In this document: positions 1-8,802 of the stretch, piece after piece
Layout of the letters: each line of letters starts with the position of its first letter
Position numbering within the stretch: the first letter of the stretch is position 1
NCBI RefSeq assembly: GCF_000381365.1
Contig: NZ_KB905466.1
Coordinates: 246,744-310,743 of the forward strand
DNA length: 64,000 nt
Direction: 5' to 3'
Source: Bacteroides salyersiae WAL 10018 = DSM 18765 = JCM 12988
GTDB lineage: Bacteria; Bacteroidota; Bacteroidia; Bacteroidales; Bacteroidaceae
The notes under the pieces: model-generated
Told to the model about the DNA's origin: nothing
The model's input: the letters and a program-made list of their open reading frames with translations, nothing else
Databases searched by the model: none
Program-made: the position numbers and the translations under genes

Positions 1-771
1 TTTCCCGCAGAATCCACGAAAATCAAGATTAGGACGAAGTACGTACTGTACAGGAAAACGGAAATCTGTTAAGTTATGATCATTGTCGATATGCACCGTC
101 TCAAGAAAATCGAGCAGAGAAATACCTTTATACCAAGGAGTACGCTCTGATTTTTCTACTACATTATCGCCATCCAATGCGGAAAGAGGAATACAATTCA
201 CATCGGGAATCCCAAGTGGGTCTACGAATTTCTTATATTCCGAAACAATCTCATTAAAACGTTCTTCGGAGAAATCCACTAAATCCATTTTATTCACGGC
301 CAACACAACATGTTTGATACCCAGCAACGATACCAGGAATGTGTGACGGCGCGTCTGAGTAATTACCCCCGTACGAGCATCGACCAATATGATAGCTAAA
401 TTGGCAGTCGAACCGCCGGTAATCATATTACGCGTATATTGTTCATGTCCCGGAGTATCGGCAATGATAAACTTACGGTTGTTGGTTGAGAAATATCGGT
501 ATGCCACATCAATCGTAATGCCTTGTTCGCGCTCTGCTTTCAAGCCATCCAGCAATAAAGCATAATCAATATGCTCGCCGGCATTTCCCATGCGTTTGCT
601 GTCACGTTCCAAAGCATCCAGCTGATCTTCGTACAACTTCTTGCTATCAAACAACAGACGGCCAATCAAAGTGGATTTTCCATCATCTACCGAACCTGCC
701 GTCAGAAGACGGAGTAAATCTTTCTGTTCGTCTTTATCCAGAAATGCTTTTATATCTAAAGTAGTTCCCAT
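1..771 (-). CDS. cysN: Sulfate adenylyltransferase subunit 1 CysN (partial)
   Basis: This is the GTPase subunit of ATP sulfurylase, which with CysD converts sulfate and ATP to adenosine phosphosulfate in the cytoplasm. I translated the minus strand from the ATG at 771-769; it stays open to the window edge, giving the first 257 residues. The start reads [18 protein letters not shown]-loop GSVDDGKST lies near residue 28, the G3 motif [12 protein letters not shown] near residue 100 and the G4 motif NKMDL near residue 160, all typical of the EF-Tu-like G domain of CysN/NodQ. The C-terminal part lies outside the window. It is the last visible gene of the cys operon, downstream of cysD across a 28-base repeat-filled gap. 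Confidence 0.95.
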   Translation of the reverse strand, partial: MGTTLDIKAFLDKDEQKDLLRLLTAGSVDDGKSTLIGRLLFDSKKLYEDQLDALERDSKRMGNAGEHIDYALLLDGLKAEREQGITIDVAYRYFSTNNRKFIIADTPGHEQYTRNMITGGSTANLAIILVDARTGVITQTRRHTFLVSLLGIKHVVLAVNKMDLVDFSEERFNEIVSEYKKFVDPLGIPDVNCIPLSALDGDNVVEKSERTPWYKGISLLDFLETVHIDNDHNLTDFRFPVQYVLRPNLDFRGFCGK

Positions 772-773
772 CT

Positions 774-802
774 TTAATTTCTAATTTTCAATTTTTAATT
801 TA
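774..802. repeat. AT-rich degenerate tandem arm between cysD and cysN
   Basis: The gap between cysD and cysN is filled by variants of AATTTTCAATTTTT with a 7-8 base period. The stop codon of cysD (800-802) lies inside it. It resembles a single arm of the inverted-arm elements found elsewhere in the window; no second arm or core is seen. Confidence 0.5.
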
Positions 803-1711
803 GAAGTAACCTTCACGTTTCTTCTGTTCCATACTCGCATCCTGGTCGAAGTCGATCACACGTGTCGTACGCTCACTCTTCGTAGTGGTCATCATCTCTT
901 CTACAATCTTTTCGATCGTATCGGCTTCACTTTCTACTGCACCTGTCAACGGCCAGCAGCCCAATGTGCGAAAACGTACCATACGCATCTGAATCTGATC
1001 GCGATATTTTTCCGGCAGACGATCATCATCGGCCATTATCAAATTACCGTCTATCTCTACACACGGACGTTCTTTGGCATAATAAAGCGGTACGATAGGT
1101 ATATTTTCAAGACGGATGTATTGCCAGATATCCAATTCCGTCCAGTTACTCAATGGGAAAACACGGATACTCTCCCCTTTATGTACACGGGCATTGTAGA
1201 TATCCCACAATTCAGGACGTTGGTTTTTAGGATCCCATTGATGGAATTTATCCCGGAAAGAAAAAATACGCTCCTTTGCACGGGATTTTTCCTCATCGCG
1301 GCGGGCACCGCCAAAAGCCGCATCAAATTTATATTTATCGAGAGCATGTAGCAGAGCTTGGGTCTTCATCAGATCGGTATGTACCTTACTTCCATGAGTA
1401 AACGGACCTACCCCCGCATGAAAAGCCTCCATGTTACTTTCTACAATCAGATTCCATCCGTACTTTTTTGCATATTCATCACGGAACTGAATCATTTCCT
1501 TAAACTTCCATTTTGAATCGATATGCATCAAAGGAAACGGAACTTTACCCGGATAAAAAGCTTTTTCCGCCAAGCGAACCATTACAGAAGAATCTTTCCC
1601 TATACTATAAAGCATTACCGGATTCTCGAATTCCGCAGCCACCTCGCGGATAATATGAATAGACTCAGCTTCGAGCTCTTTCAGATGGCTTAATTTATAC
1701 TCTTCTTTCAT
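800..1711 (-). CDS. cysD: Sulfate adenylyltransferase subunit 2 CysD
   Basis: This is the catalytic subunit of ATP sulfurylase, of the PP-loop (PAPS reductase/CysD) family. The 303-residue length is usual for the family. The PP-loop motif [18 protein letters not shown] lies near residues 35-52, and the conserved [16 protein letters not shown] stretch near residue 134. The C-terminus has the characteristic [11 protein letters not shown] segment and ends in KKREGYF. It lies 27 bases downstream of cysC and just upstream of cysN, so the order cysC-cysD-cysN suggests co-transcription. The start ATG at 1711 fits the family N-terminus ([18 protein letters not shown]). Confidence 0.97.
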   Translation of the reverse strand: MKEEYKLSHLKELEAESIHIIREVAAEFENPVMLYSIGKDSSVMVRLAEKAFYPGKVPFPLMHIDSKWKFKEMIQFRDEYAKKYGWNLIVESNMEAFHAGVGPFTHGSKVHTDLMKTQALLHALDKYKFDAAFGGARRDEEKSRAKERIFSFRDKFHQWDPKNQRPELWDIYNARVHKGESIRVFPLSNWTELDIWQYIRLENIPIVPLYYAKERPCVEIDGNLIMADDDRLPEKYRDQIQMRMVRFRTLGCWPLTGAVESEADTIEKIVEEMMTTTKSERTTRVIDFDQDASMEQKKREGYF

Positions 1712-1738
1712 TATATTCTTGTTTTATAAAATCTCTCT

Positions 1739-2410
1739 TTATCTTTTTACTTTCGGCAGAATCAGCTCCAACAAACGGTTGACCGATTCTTCAAGTGAAA
1801 GTCTGGAAGTATCCAACTCCAATGCCGGATGTTCCGGAGCTTCGAACGGAGCCGAAATACCGGTAAAATTCTTAATTTCTCCTTTACGGGCTTTGGCATA
1901 CAGGCCTTTCACATCACGTTTCTCGCATTCTGCAAGCGGAGTACTGACATAGATTTCCAGAAAATCATCTTGCCCGATAATATTTGCAGCCATTTCACGA
2001 ATATCGTTATTAGGACTGATAAATGCGGCAATCGTTATGATACCACTATCGATAAACAGTTTTGAGACCTCTGCTATGCGACGGATATTTTCTACTCGGT
2101 CAGCTTCGGAGAACCCTAAATTATTATTAATTCCACTACGGATATTATCACCGTCAAGAATACGGCATAACAATCCGCGTTTATGCAATTCGCGTTCCAA
2201 TGCAATGGCAATCGTACTCTTTCCGGAGCCGCTTAATCCGGTAAACCATATCATCACACTGTGTTGCTTCAATAAATCTTCTTTGTCTTCCCGCGCTAAC
2301 ATGCGGTCGAATATAGGGTAAATATTGTTTTTAGTTGAAAGTTGAGAGTTGAAAGTTGAAAGTTCTTCGTTCCCATCATTCTTTTCTATTTCATTATTAT
2401 TTTGCTCCAT
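1739..2410 (-). CDS. cysC: Adenylylsulfate kinase CysC
   Basis: CysC phosphorylates adenosine phosphosulfate at the 3' position to make PAPS. The P-loop GLSGSGKST lies near residues 57-65, followed by the DGDNIR motif near residue 87 and the GLYAKARKGEIKNFTG segment typical of APS kinases. The family domain starts around residue 29 (NNIYPIFDRML), so the first 28 residues are an extension. Residues 16-26 (ELSTFNSQLST) are a literal translation of the GTTGAAAG/GTTGAGAG repeat at 2334-2364. The start overlaps the end of the upstream four-helix-bundle gene by 14 bases, so translation may be coupled. An ATG at residue 37 would cut into the conserved domain start and is less likely. Confidence 0.93.
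   Translation of the reverse strand: MEQNNNEIEKNDGNEELSTFNSQLSTKNNIYPIFDRMLAREDKEDLLKQHSVMIWFTGLSGSGKSTIAIALERELHKRGLLCRILDGDNIRSGINNNLGFSEADRVENIRRIAEVSKLFIDSGIITIAAFISPNNDIREMAANIIGQDDFLEIYVSTPLAECEKRDVKGLYAKARKGEIKNFTGISAPFEAPEHPALELDTSRLSLEESVNRLLELILPKVKR
2334..2364. repeat. Left arm of four-helix-bundle cassette 1
   Basis: The plus strand reads four 7-base units of the form GTTGAAA/GTTGAGA. Together with the opposite-orientation arm at 2774-2834 it forms inverted repeats around the four-helix-bundle gene. This arm lies within the first codons of cysC and is translated there. Confidence 0.85.
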
Positions 2411-2759
2411 ATAGGTTATTTTTAGTCGTTTTTACAATACTGGCTGTCAGTTTAATCAATTCACTACAATTTTCATTCATCGATTCATATTCCGTTTCCG
2501 ATATATAATCTGTTTCTTTTAACAACATCAGCCAATATTCTGTTTCATTGGCTTCTTTTAAAGCTATATTGACTTTATTTATGAAATCTGCAACAGATTG
2601 TGCATGTTCTGCTTCTTTCAACAAAGCACCAATGGCAGTACCACTACGTAACATCTGTTTCGATAATACATATTCATTTCTTTCACACAGCAACTTATAA
2701 AGTCTCACTACACGAATAGCAAAAACAAAAGCTTTCTCCCTAACTATACTCTTCCCCAT
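2397..2759 (-). CDS. Four-helix-bundle protein (23S rRNA intervening-sequence protein family)
   Basis: This 120-residue protein belongs to the small four-helix-bundle family first seen in 23S rRNA intervening sequences (PF05635/TIGR02436). The diagnostic segments are SKQMLRSGTAIGALLKEAEH, ADFINKVNIALKEANET and EYWLMLL. The molecular function is not known for stand-alone copies. I chose the ATG at 2759 (MGKSIVREKAFVFAIRVV) because it matches usual family N-termini; an in-frame TTG at 2786, within the flanking repeat and preceded by a purine-rich GGAGGA, would add nine residues. The gene interrupts the cys operon between the permease and cysC, is flanked by inverted repeat arms and has no evident link to sulfur metabolism. 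A paralogue at 41804 sits in the same setting. Confidence 0.9.
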   Translation of the reverse strand: MGKSIVREKAFVFAIRVVRLYKLLCERNEYVLSKQMLRSGTAIGALLKEAEHAQSVADFINKVNIALKEANETEYWLMLLKETDYISETEYESMNENCSELIKLTASIVKTTKNNLYGAK

Positions 2760-2773
2760 TTCTTTGTTCTCAT

Positions 2774-2834
2774 TTTCAACTTTCAACTCCCTATCTCCTC
2801 CAAACTTTCAACTTTCAACTCTCAACTTTCAACT
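2774..2834. repeat. Right arm of four-helix-bundle cassette 1
   Basis: The plus strand reads CAACTTT/CAACTCT units with a 7-base period, the reverse complement of the arm at 2334-2364. It begins directly at the stop codon of the permease gene (2835-2837) and runs into the upstream region of the four-helix-bundle gene, with a short interruption at 2790-2810. Confidence 0.85.
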
Positions 2835-4391
2835 CTAAAAGGGCCAAATTAGGGGTATCAGAAATACAGATATAAGGAAAGTTATGATATTTAGCGGCAA
2901 ACCTATACGAACAAAATCCGTAAATTTATAGTTGCCGATACCTTGCACGATCAGATTTGTCTGATAGCCGATAGGAGTTGAAAAGCTGGCAGAAGCCGCC
3001 ATACAGATAACCACAAAGAATGGTGTCGGATCGACTCCCAACTGTTGGGAAATAGCCAGTGCCAGCGGGAATGCCAAAGCCGCTGCCGCATTGTTTGTAA
3101 TAAGCTCTGTAAACAGATTGGTTATGATAAACAGGATAGCCAACAAAACGTGAGGACCATAATCGTTGCTCAAACTGATTATATAAGCAGCTACGCCATC
3201 GGCTACACCCGAATTCACCATCGCCTTGCTAATAGCAAAGGCACAGGCAATCGTAATCAGAATATCCCATGAAATGTATTTGGTATACTTGCGCGCAGGA
3301 AATATCTTAGTCCACGCCATTATGATAGTAGTAACCGAAACAAAGAAAAACATGTCTAATTTAATATTCGGAAACATCTCCTGCGTCACCGGCAACTCAC
3401 CCACCGTGGCACCCAAAATCATCAGAATAAGCAGAATCAAAGCAAACCAACGTTTTTTCTTTCCGGGAACAGGCTCGGTGTCTTTTCCATTAGCAAGCAG
3501 CACAAAGACCGAAGACTCTCCCCAAGTAGGAACAAATGTTTCATCAGCCATCACTACCAAAGTATCGCCTTCACGGAGCACCACCTCATTAAGATTATCA
3601 ATAATCCGTTGTCCGTTACGGGTTTTTATCTCCTTCACTTCCGCTCCATAATGACGCTGAAAATTAAACTCAGCCAAAGTTTTATTAATACCTGGAAAAC
3701 GAGCTCCCAAAACAGCCTCCACACGATGCAAATTCTCTCCTTTTTCCACCTCTTCATCAGGCACAGCGGTATCCGGACGTGCATCAGGCAAGAGCTTCTT
3801 AGAAAAAACAAAAAGATAAATAATACCCGCAATAGCAATAAAAATACCGACTTTCCCCAACTCGAACATCGTAAAACCTTCATATCCGGCTTCAAGAATC
3901 ATACCATGCACAACCAAATTGGTAGAAGTACCGATCAATGTACAGATACCTCCCAAAATAGTAACATAAGAAAGAGGAATCAAAAATTTAGTAGCCGGAA
4001 GATGAACAGCCCGTGCCCACCGTTTAATAATAGGAGCAAAAATAACAACGACCGGAGTATTGTTCAGAAAAGCAGAAATAAAAGCGATAGAAGGCAACAT
4101 TCTAAGTTGTGCCTTAAAAACAGTCGTTTTACCCTCCGGAAGCAGTTTTTTGATAACTTGCCCCAATGCTCCCGATTGGCGAACACCTTCACTTACCAAG
4201 AAAAGCATGGCAACAGTAATCATCCCTTTATTACTAAACCCTTCAAGCATCTCTTTCGGACTAAGAATGCCGGCACAAAGAAAAAGTACCACTACCGAAA
4301 AGAGTACCATGCCTGGTCGCATCTTGTCCATAATAAGAGCAATCACCATTCCCAATAGCGATAGTAGTACAAATACAATTTCAAATGTCAT
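2835..4391 (-). CDS. SLC13/DASS-type anion permease with RCK_C-like insert, probable sulfate transporter
   Basis: This 518-residue inner-membrane protein has the layout of the CitT/ArsB-like divalent anion:sodium symporter family: a hydrophobic N-terminal half, a soluble insert, then a hydrophobic C-terminal half. The conserved motifs ITNLFTELITNNAAAALAFP near residue 425 and GTSTNLVVHG near residue 153 match the sodium/anion binding hairpins of the family. Residues about 220-295 form one TrkA-C (RCK_C)-like domain (RFPGINKTLAEFNF, then REGDTLVVMADE). Its place between cysQ and cysC suggests the substrate is sulfate; that is inference from context. The gene lies 16 bases downstream of cysQ. 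Confidence 0.9.
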   Translation of the reverse strand: MTFEIVFVLLSLLGMVIALIMDKMRPGMVLFSVVVLFLCAGILSPKEMLEGFSNKGMITVAMLFLVSEGVRQSGALGQVIKKLLPEGKTTVFKAQLRMLPSIAFISAFLNNTPVVVIFAPIIKRWARAVHLPATKFLIPLSYVTILGGICTLIGTSTNLVVHGMILEAGYEGFTMFELGKVGIFIAIAGIIYLFVFSKKLLPDARPDTAVPDEEVEKGENLHRVEAVLGARFPGINKTLAEFNFQRHYGAEVKEIKTRNGQRIIDNLNEVVLREGDTLVVMADETFVPTWGESSVFVLLANGKDTEPVPGKKKRWFALILLILMILGATVGELPVTQEMFPNIKLDMFFFVSVTTIIMAWTKIFPARKYTKYISWDILITIACAFAISKAMVNSGVADGVAAYIISLSNDYGPHVLLAILFIITNLFTELITNNAAAALAFPLALAISQQLGVDPTPFFVVICMAASASFSTPIGYQTNLIVQGIGNYKFTDFVRIGLPLNIITFLISVFLIPLIWPF

Positions 4392-4407
4392 AATCGGTAC
4401 AAATCAA

Positions 4408-5235
4408 TTAGTGATTTACTCTTTTCTTCTCTACAATAAACCAAGGATTCAGCAAATCCTCCTTATTATATTGTAGCGGCCACTCTTCGCCGGCCTGATA
4501 AACTTCCATACCAGCAGCCCGTGCAATGGCATGCCCGGCAGCAGTGTCCCACTCCATCGTCGGAGCAAAACGGGGATATACATCTGCCTTTCCTTCGGCA
4601 ACCAGACATATTTTTATCGAACTTCCACTCGAAATCAGTTCAACATCCGCATGTTTCCGTTTCATCTCATTAATATATGTTTCTGTTTCAGGGGTAAGAT
4701 GCGAGCGGGAAGCTACAATTACAAAATGATCTTTCCGGGAGTCTTTCCCGGGCAAACGAACAGAAGAAGCTATCAACTTATCCAAAGAGGCAGAATCATC
4801 CAAAGCGGTAATTCCCGAAAGCTTATAAGCGCCCAAAGACTCTTCGGCGAAATATAGTTCCTGTTTTACCGGAAGATAAATAACCCCCAACACGGGAATG
4901 CCCTCATAAACCAATGCTATGTTAACGGTAAATTCTCCGTTACGCTTTATAAATTCCTTTGTCCCATCCAACGGATCGACAATCCAAAGCGTATTCCAAC
5001 CTTTACGCACTTCATAATCCAAATGCTTTCCCTCTTCACTCAACACAGGAAAAGGAGTTTCATTCAGGATCATGGCAATCGTTTCATGTGCCTTACGGTC
5101 AGCAATTGTTAAAGGGGAGTTATCGGCTTTCCTCTCTATCTCAAAATCCGACTTCGGATCATTATAAATAGAAAGTATCTTTTCACCTGCTCTCAGGGCC
5201 GCATCAACAGCAACAAATAAATATTTCTGTTCCAT
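4408..5235 (-). CDS. cysQ: 3'(2'),5'-bisphosphate nucleotidase CysQ
   Basis: CysQ removes the 3' phosphate from PAP, the inhibitory by-product of PAPS use, and recycles it to AMP. The 275-residue protein has the inositol-monophosphatase fold signatures: the metal-binding motif DPLDGTKEFIKRNGEFTVNI near residues 87-106 and the C-terminal EWDTAAGHAI near residue 228. A SEEGK stretch near residue 65 supplies another metal ligand. It is the promoter-proximal gene of the cys operon, with a good -7/-33 promoter upstream at 5298-5326. Confidence 0.95.
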   Translation of the reverse strand: MEQKYLFVAVDAALRAGEKILSIYNDPKSDFEIERKADNSPLTIADRKAHETIAMILNETPFPVLSEEGKHLDYEVRKGWNTLWIVDPLDGTKEFIKRNGEFTVNIALVYEGIPVLGVIYLPVKQELYFAEESLGAYKLSGITALDDSASLDKLIASSVRLPGKDSRKDHFVIVASRSHLTPETETYINEMKRKHADVELISSGSSIKICLVAEGKADVYPRFAPTMEWDTAAGHAIARAAGMEVYQAGEEWPLQYNKEDLLNPWFIVEKKRVNH

Positions 5236-5297
5236 CTTGTTATCTTATTATAACCCTGTTTCCAACAAGGCATACTATTTCATTCTATAAAGAGCTA

Positions 5298-5326
5298 CAA
5301 AAGTAAAAACTTTATTTTCTCCCAAA
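5298..5326 (-). promoter_or_regulatory. Candidate promoter of the cysQ-cysN operon
   Basis: On the minus strand TACTTTTG (5305-5298) fits the Bacteroidetes -7 element TAnnTTTG, and TTTG (5326-5323) lies 17 bases upstream of it. The predicted transcript would have a leader of about 55 bases before cysQ. Confidence 0.6.
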
Positions 5327-5410
5327 GTTTCCACACTATCATTTATAACTTATTTTAGCAGTATGGCTAATATTACCAAATATTACTAAAATAAGGAAAG
5401 AGATATTTGT

Positions 5411-5440
5411 GAAAAAGGCAGTAACTTCCCAGCTACTGCC
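5411..5440 (-). terminator. Intrinsic terminator of the SDR-lipocalin-SPOR operon
   Basis: A perfect 7-base stem (GGCAGTA at 5417-5423 with TACTGCC at 5434-5440) is followed on the minus strand by a T-run at 5416-5411. It lies about 50 bases past the stop of the SPOR lipoprotein gene. Confidence 0.7.
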
Positions 5441-5491
5441 CTTGTTCCGGAAGGGTGCTTTCCCACTTCCGATATTACCAAAAAGAAATTA

Positions 5492-5992
5492 TTAAAATAC
5501 CCGATAAAGCAACCAGGCACCCTGGAAGTCTTTACGGTTAGGATATTTAGCTTTAAATGCGTCACGAGCCTGTGCAGCAGAAGCACGATCAGCGAAAGTA
5601 CTTACAATCACACGATACATTGCAGACTCTGCATTGAATGCAATTGTCGCGTTGTAACCTTCGGCATCCAAAAATTCCTTCAAACCTTCGGCATTTGCCT
5701 TCAATCCAAAGCTGCCGCATACCACGCTATAATCTTTCAGGTTATCTCCATTGCCCGATACGACCGTCACCTTTTCCTGACGGACACCATTAGCCGCATC
5801 AGTAGCTTTTTTCACTTCTACCGGAGCAGCAACAACCGGAGTCACTTCTACCGGAGCTTCTACCTGAGGTTCTGCCAGTTCTTGTTGTTTTGCTTTCTCG
5901 TATGCTTTCTTATATGCACTTTCGCTTGATTTACAGGAAGCAAATGCCAGTACCATGCATACACCCATTCCCAATACTACTAATTTTTTCAT
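5492..5992 (-). CDS. SPOR-domain lipoprotein
   Basis: This 166-residue protein starts with a lipoprotein signal (MKKLVVLGMGVCMVLAFASC, lipidated Cys at residue 20), followed by a charged Ala/Glu/Pro/Val-rich linker (about 25-70). The C-terminal 75-80 residues have the SPOR pattern (YSVVCGSFGLKANAEGLKEF ... YRVIVSTFADRASAAQARDA), a fold that binds denuded septal peptidoglycan. An outer-membrane-anchored, cell-wall-binding role in division is likely from the family. It lies 30 bases downstream of the lipocalin-like gene and probably ends that operon. Confidence 0.85.
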   Translation of the reverse strand: MKKLVVLGMGVCMVLAFASCKSSESAYKKAYEKAKQQELAEPQVEAPVEVTPVVAAPVEVKKATDAANGVRQEKVTVVSGNGDNLKDYSVVCGSFGLKANAEGLKEFLDAEGYNATIAFNAESAMYRVIVSTFADRASAAQARDAFKAKYPNRKDFQGAWLLYRVF

Positions 5993-6022
5993 AATCTACA
6001 TTTTTGAGTTAATAATTTCACT

Positions 6023-6430
6023 TTAATATTTTCTAAAGACCGATACAATCCCCTCATAATTAAGCCGAAGCGAAGAAGAAGAAAGTTCATCCACATGGAA
6101 TATACGCTTATTTTCTTCCCATCCTATATACTTATCATATTCCGGTCCACCGTATTCAGGCAGCAAAATAATAGAAATTTTATCATCCTGCAAAGAATAA
6201 TTCCCAAAAAAGGTTTGATAATTGCCATCTGCCAACAAACAAATGGCCGAAAAACTACCTTTCTGAAAATTATAAAATACGCTATCCACCGTTTGCGTTG
6301 TGCCGTCCGGAAATTCATAACGCCTCAACTGCCATTTATTAGTCAGCTTATCTTCATCGTCCGAACAGGCCGTTGCCACAGAAAACAGCAAAGACAGACA
6401 TAAAACAACGTATAACCATTTTCTCATCAT
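6023..6430 (-). CDS. Lipocalin-like lipoprotein, function unknown
   Basis: This 135-residue protein has a lipoprotein signal ending at VATAC (Cys 22) and the opening pattern LTNKWQLRRYEFPDG, which is typical of the small lipocalin-like domain families common in Bacteroidetes. The remainder is beta-rich with alternating hydrophobic residues. No catalytic residues can be named. Its ATG overlaps the stop of the upstream SDR gene (ATGA), so the two are translationally coupled. Confidence 0.75.
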   Translation of the reverse strand: MMRKWLYVVLCLSLLFSVATACSDDEDKLTNKWQLRRYEFPDGTTQTVDSVFYNFQKGSFSAICLLADGNYQTFFGNYSLQDDKISIILLPEYGGPEYDKYIGWEENKRIFHVDELSSSSLRLNYEGIVSVFRKY

Positions 6431-7197
6431 TCCATTTTCTTTTTATAGGAGATTGTCCCTGTAGCCTGATAGGTAGGCATCACCAACACTTCCGCTATCT
6501 GAATATGCTCGGGTGCCGAAGCTGCAAAATATACCGTTTCCGCAATATCCTCTCCGGTAAGCGGACGAATTCCTTTATAAAAATTGTCGGCCGCCTGTTT
6601 ATCACCACGATAACGCACTACTGTAAAATTCGTTTCCACCATGCCCGGCTTCACATTTGTCACCCTCAACGGAGTATCCACCAAGTCGATACGTAATCCA
6701 TCCGACAAAGCTTTGACTGCCGCTTTAGTAGCACAATACACACTACCACCCGGATAAGCGGCATCCCCCGCAATAGAACCGATATTAATAATGTGTCCGC
6801 GTCCACGTTCCACCATTCCGGGAACAACCAGACGGGTTATCGCTAACAAAGCTTTTATATTCGTATCTATAACAACATCCCATTCATCCAGATTTCCTTC
6901 AAATTCTTTATCCACCCCGATTACAAGACCTGCATTATTTACCAATACATCAATGGCTTTCCAATCTTCGGGCAGCGAAGCCAATGCATCAACTGCCGCC
7001 TTACGGTCACGCACATCGAAAGGTAACAAAAACACCCGAATACCATAAGCCTTCTCCAGTTCCTTTTTCAACTCTTCCAATTTAGCAACGTTACGGGCAT
7101 TAAGTATCACATCCGAACTCTGTGAAGCAAACTTCCGGGCACAACCTTCACCAATTCCGCTACTTGCCCCGGTTATAAAAACAATCTTACCTCTCAT
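6427..7197 (-). CDS. SDR family NAD(P)-dependent oxidoreductase, YdfG-like
   Basis: This 256-residue short-chain dehydrogenase has the nucleotide-binding motif TGASSGIGEG near residue 10, NNAG near residue 87 and the catalytic triad IGSIAGDAAYPGGSVYCATK (Ser near 140, Tyr and Lys in YCATK near 153-157). The sequence between, with IKALLAITRLVVPGM, resembles E. coli YdfG, a 3-hydroxy acid/serine dehydrogenase; the substrate here is not certain. It leads a three-gene operon with a lipocalin-like and a SPOR lipoprotein. Confidence 0.88.
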   Translation of the reverse strand: MRGKIVFITGASSGIGEGCARKFASQSSDVILNARNVAKLEELKKELEKAYGIRVFLLPFDVRDRKAAVDALASLPEDWKAIDVLVNNAGLVIGVDKEFEGNLDEWDVVIDTNIKALLAITRLVVPGMVERGRGHIINIGSIAGDAAYPGGSVYCATKAAVKALSDGLRIDLVDTPLRVTNVKPGMVETNFTVVRYRGDKQAADNFYKGIRPLTGEDIAETVYFAASAPEHIQIAEVLVMPTYQATGTISYKKKME

Positions 7198-7226
7198 ATT
7201 GTTATCTATTATATAGAATTGAGCAA

Positions 7227-7234
7227 CAAAAGTA
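7227..7234 (-). promoter_or_regulatory. Candidate -7 element of the SDR operon
   Basis: TACTTTTG on the minus strand fits TAnnTTTG, 30 bases upstream of the SDR start. No clear TTTG is seen at the -33 distance. Confidence 0.45.
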
Positions 7235-7321
7235 CGGCTTAACCCGCTATCTTTCGACCTTTCTCTTAGTTAAATAAGATTAAACCAATCGATATAAAAG
7301 TATTTACCACACAAGTTGGCG

Positions 7322-7329
7322 TATCTTTG
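7322..7329 (+). promoter_or_regulatory. Candidate -7 element for the DEAD-box helicase gene
   Basis: TATCTTTG fits TAnnTTTG. Transcription starting just downstream gives a leader of roughly 105 bases before the ATG at 7444, which argues against reading the upstream in-frame codons as protein. Long leaders are common for cold-regulated helicases, but no regulation can be shown from sequence. Confidence 0.55.
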
Positions 7330-7443
7330 CATAAAACAAGTGCACTTCAGCACAGTTCAAGCAAATTTGACTCTGTATTCGTTTGCATTATTTTGTCCTA
7401 TAATAAATATAACAGAGCCGCGAGGCTCATTCAATTTTTTCAC

Positions 7444-8709
7444 ATGATATTTGAAAATTTAAATCTGATAGAGCCCATACTTAAAGCTCTTCAAGAAGAG
7501 GGATACACCTCTCCCACCCCCATACAAGAACAGTCGATCCCCGTTTTACTCCAAGGAAAAGATTTATTAGGATGCGCACAGACCGGCACCGGAAAAACAG
7601 CAGCTTTTTCGATCCCTATCTTGCAAAAACTATATAAAACGGACCACCGTAAAGGAATAAAAGCATTGATACTTACTCCTACACGTGAACTCGCCATCCA
7701 AATAGGCGAATGTTTCGAAGCATACGGTCGGTACACGGGACTGAAACACGCAGTGATATTCGGCGGAGTAGGTCAAAAACCTCAAACAGATGCGTTGCGC
7801 AATGGAGTACAAATCTTAGTAGCGACTCCGGGTCGCTTATTAGACTTGATCACTCAAGGATTCATTTCGCTCAAAACTCTCGACTTTTTTGTTTTGGACG
7901 AAGCCGACCGTATGCTCGACATGGGCTTTATCCATGACATTAGACGCATACTGAAACTCCTGCCGGCAAAACGACAGACGCTTTTCTTCTCCGCCACTAT
8001 GCCTCCGGAAATCGAAACTTTGGCCAACTCTATGCTGACCGATCCGGAAAAAGTAGAAGTAACTCCGGCATCCTCTACTGTAGATACCATTGCACAACAT
8101 GTGTATTTTGTAGAAAAGAAAGAGAAGAAAGACTTGCTTCTGCATCTGCTGAAAGACAAGTCTGTCGAATCGGTTTTGATCTTTACACGTACCAAATACG
8201 GCGCCGACAAATTGGCACGCACCTTGACAAAAGCGGGAATACGCGCCGAAGCCATACATGGCAACAAATCGCAGAATGCCCGTCAACGAGCTTTGACCGA
8301 ATTTAAGAACCACACGCTTCGTGTACTGATAGCAACAGACATTGCGGCACGTGGCATCGATGTGGACCAACTGTCACATGTCATCAACTACGAACTCCCC
8401 AATGTCCCGGAAACTTACGTACATCGCATCGGCCGTACCGGTCGTGCCGGACACGAAGGTATCGCCATTTCTTTCTGCGAATCGGAAGAAATCCCTTATT
8501 TAAAGGATATTCAGAAGCTGATCGGAAAAACAATCCCGGTCGTGAGCGAACATCCGTTCATCACCAACGAAGGCATGAAAGCGCAAGAGGTGAAAACAGA
8601 AGAGATCAAAGCTAAAGCCAAAGAAAATAAAGTTTACCGTGGAAGCCGTTCCAATGGCGATTTCTGGCGTAGAAAGAAACAGGTACCCAAAAGAGAACAA
8701 AAAAAATAA
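7444..8709 (+). CDS. rhlE: DEAD-box ATP-dependent RNA helicase, RhlE-like
   Basis: This 421-residue protein remodels RNA duplexes using ATP. The start [20 protein letters not shown] gives the Q-motif region at the usual distance; an open frame continues upstream to 7327 but would span the probable promoter. Motifs in order: [12 protein letters not shown] (about 45), Ia [24 protein letters not shown] (about 150), III SAT, then IV-VI in the second RecA domain, ending with [14 protein letters not shown] and [11 protein letters not shown] basic tail ([12 protein letters not shown]) follows, as in RhlE/RNA-binding variants. Confidence 0.93.
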   Translation: MIFENLNLIEPILKALQEEGYTSPTPIQEQSIPVLLQGKDLLGCAQTGTGKTAAFSIPILQKLYKTDHRKGIKALILTPTRELAIQIGECFEAYGRYTGLKHAVIFGGVGQKPQTDALRNGVQILVATPGRLLDLITQGFISLKTLDFFVLDEADRMLDMGFIHDIRRILKLLPAKRQTLFFSATMPPEIETLANSMLTDPEKVEVTPASSTVDTIAQHVYFVEKKEKKDLLLHLLKDKSVESVLIFTRTKYGADKLARTLTKAGIRAEAIHGNKSQNARQRALTEFKNHTLRVLIATDIAARGIDVDQLSHVINYELPNVPETYVHRIGRTGRAGHEGIAISFCESEEIPYLKDIQKLIGKTIPVVSEHPFITNEGMKAQEVKTEEIKAKAKENKVYRGSRSNGDFWRRKKQVPKREQKK

Positions 8710-8765
8710 TCGGAAAAGACTCAAAAAAATCATGCCTTACAGAACATCCTTATCAATAAAAATGT

Positions 8766-8773
8766 TATATTTG
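8766..8773 (+). promoter_or_regulatory. Candidate -7 element of the YtxH-holin-like operon
   Basis: TATATTTG fits TAnnTTTG and lies 30 bases upstream of the ATG at 8803. Confidence 0.5.
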
Positions 8774-8802
8774 TAGTATTATCATTTTAAAACATTAGAA
8801 TT

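Noticed and set aside
2397-2759. Part of a diversity-generating retroelement (Avd-like protein)
   Set aside because: Avd is also a four-helix bundle, but no reverse transcriptase or template/variable repeat pair is present at either four-helix locus.
7327-7443. N-terminal extension of the DEAD-box helicase
   Set aside because: It begins at a TTG that is part of the -7 element and precedes the normal family start.
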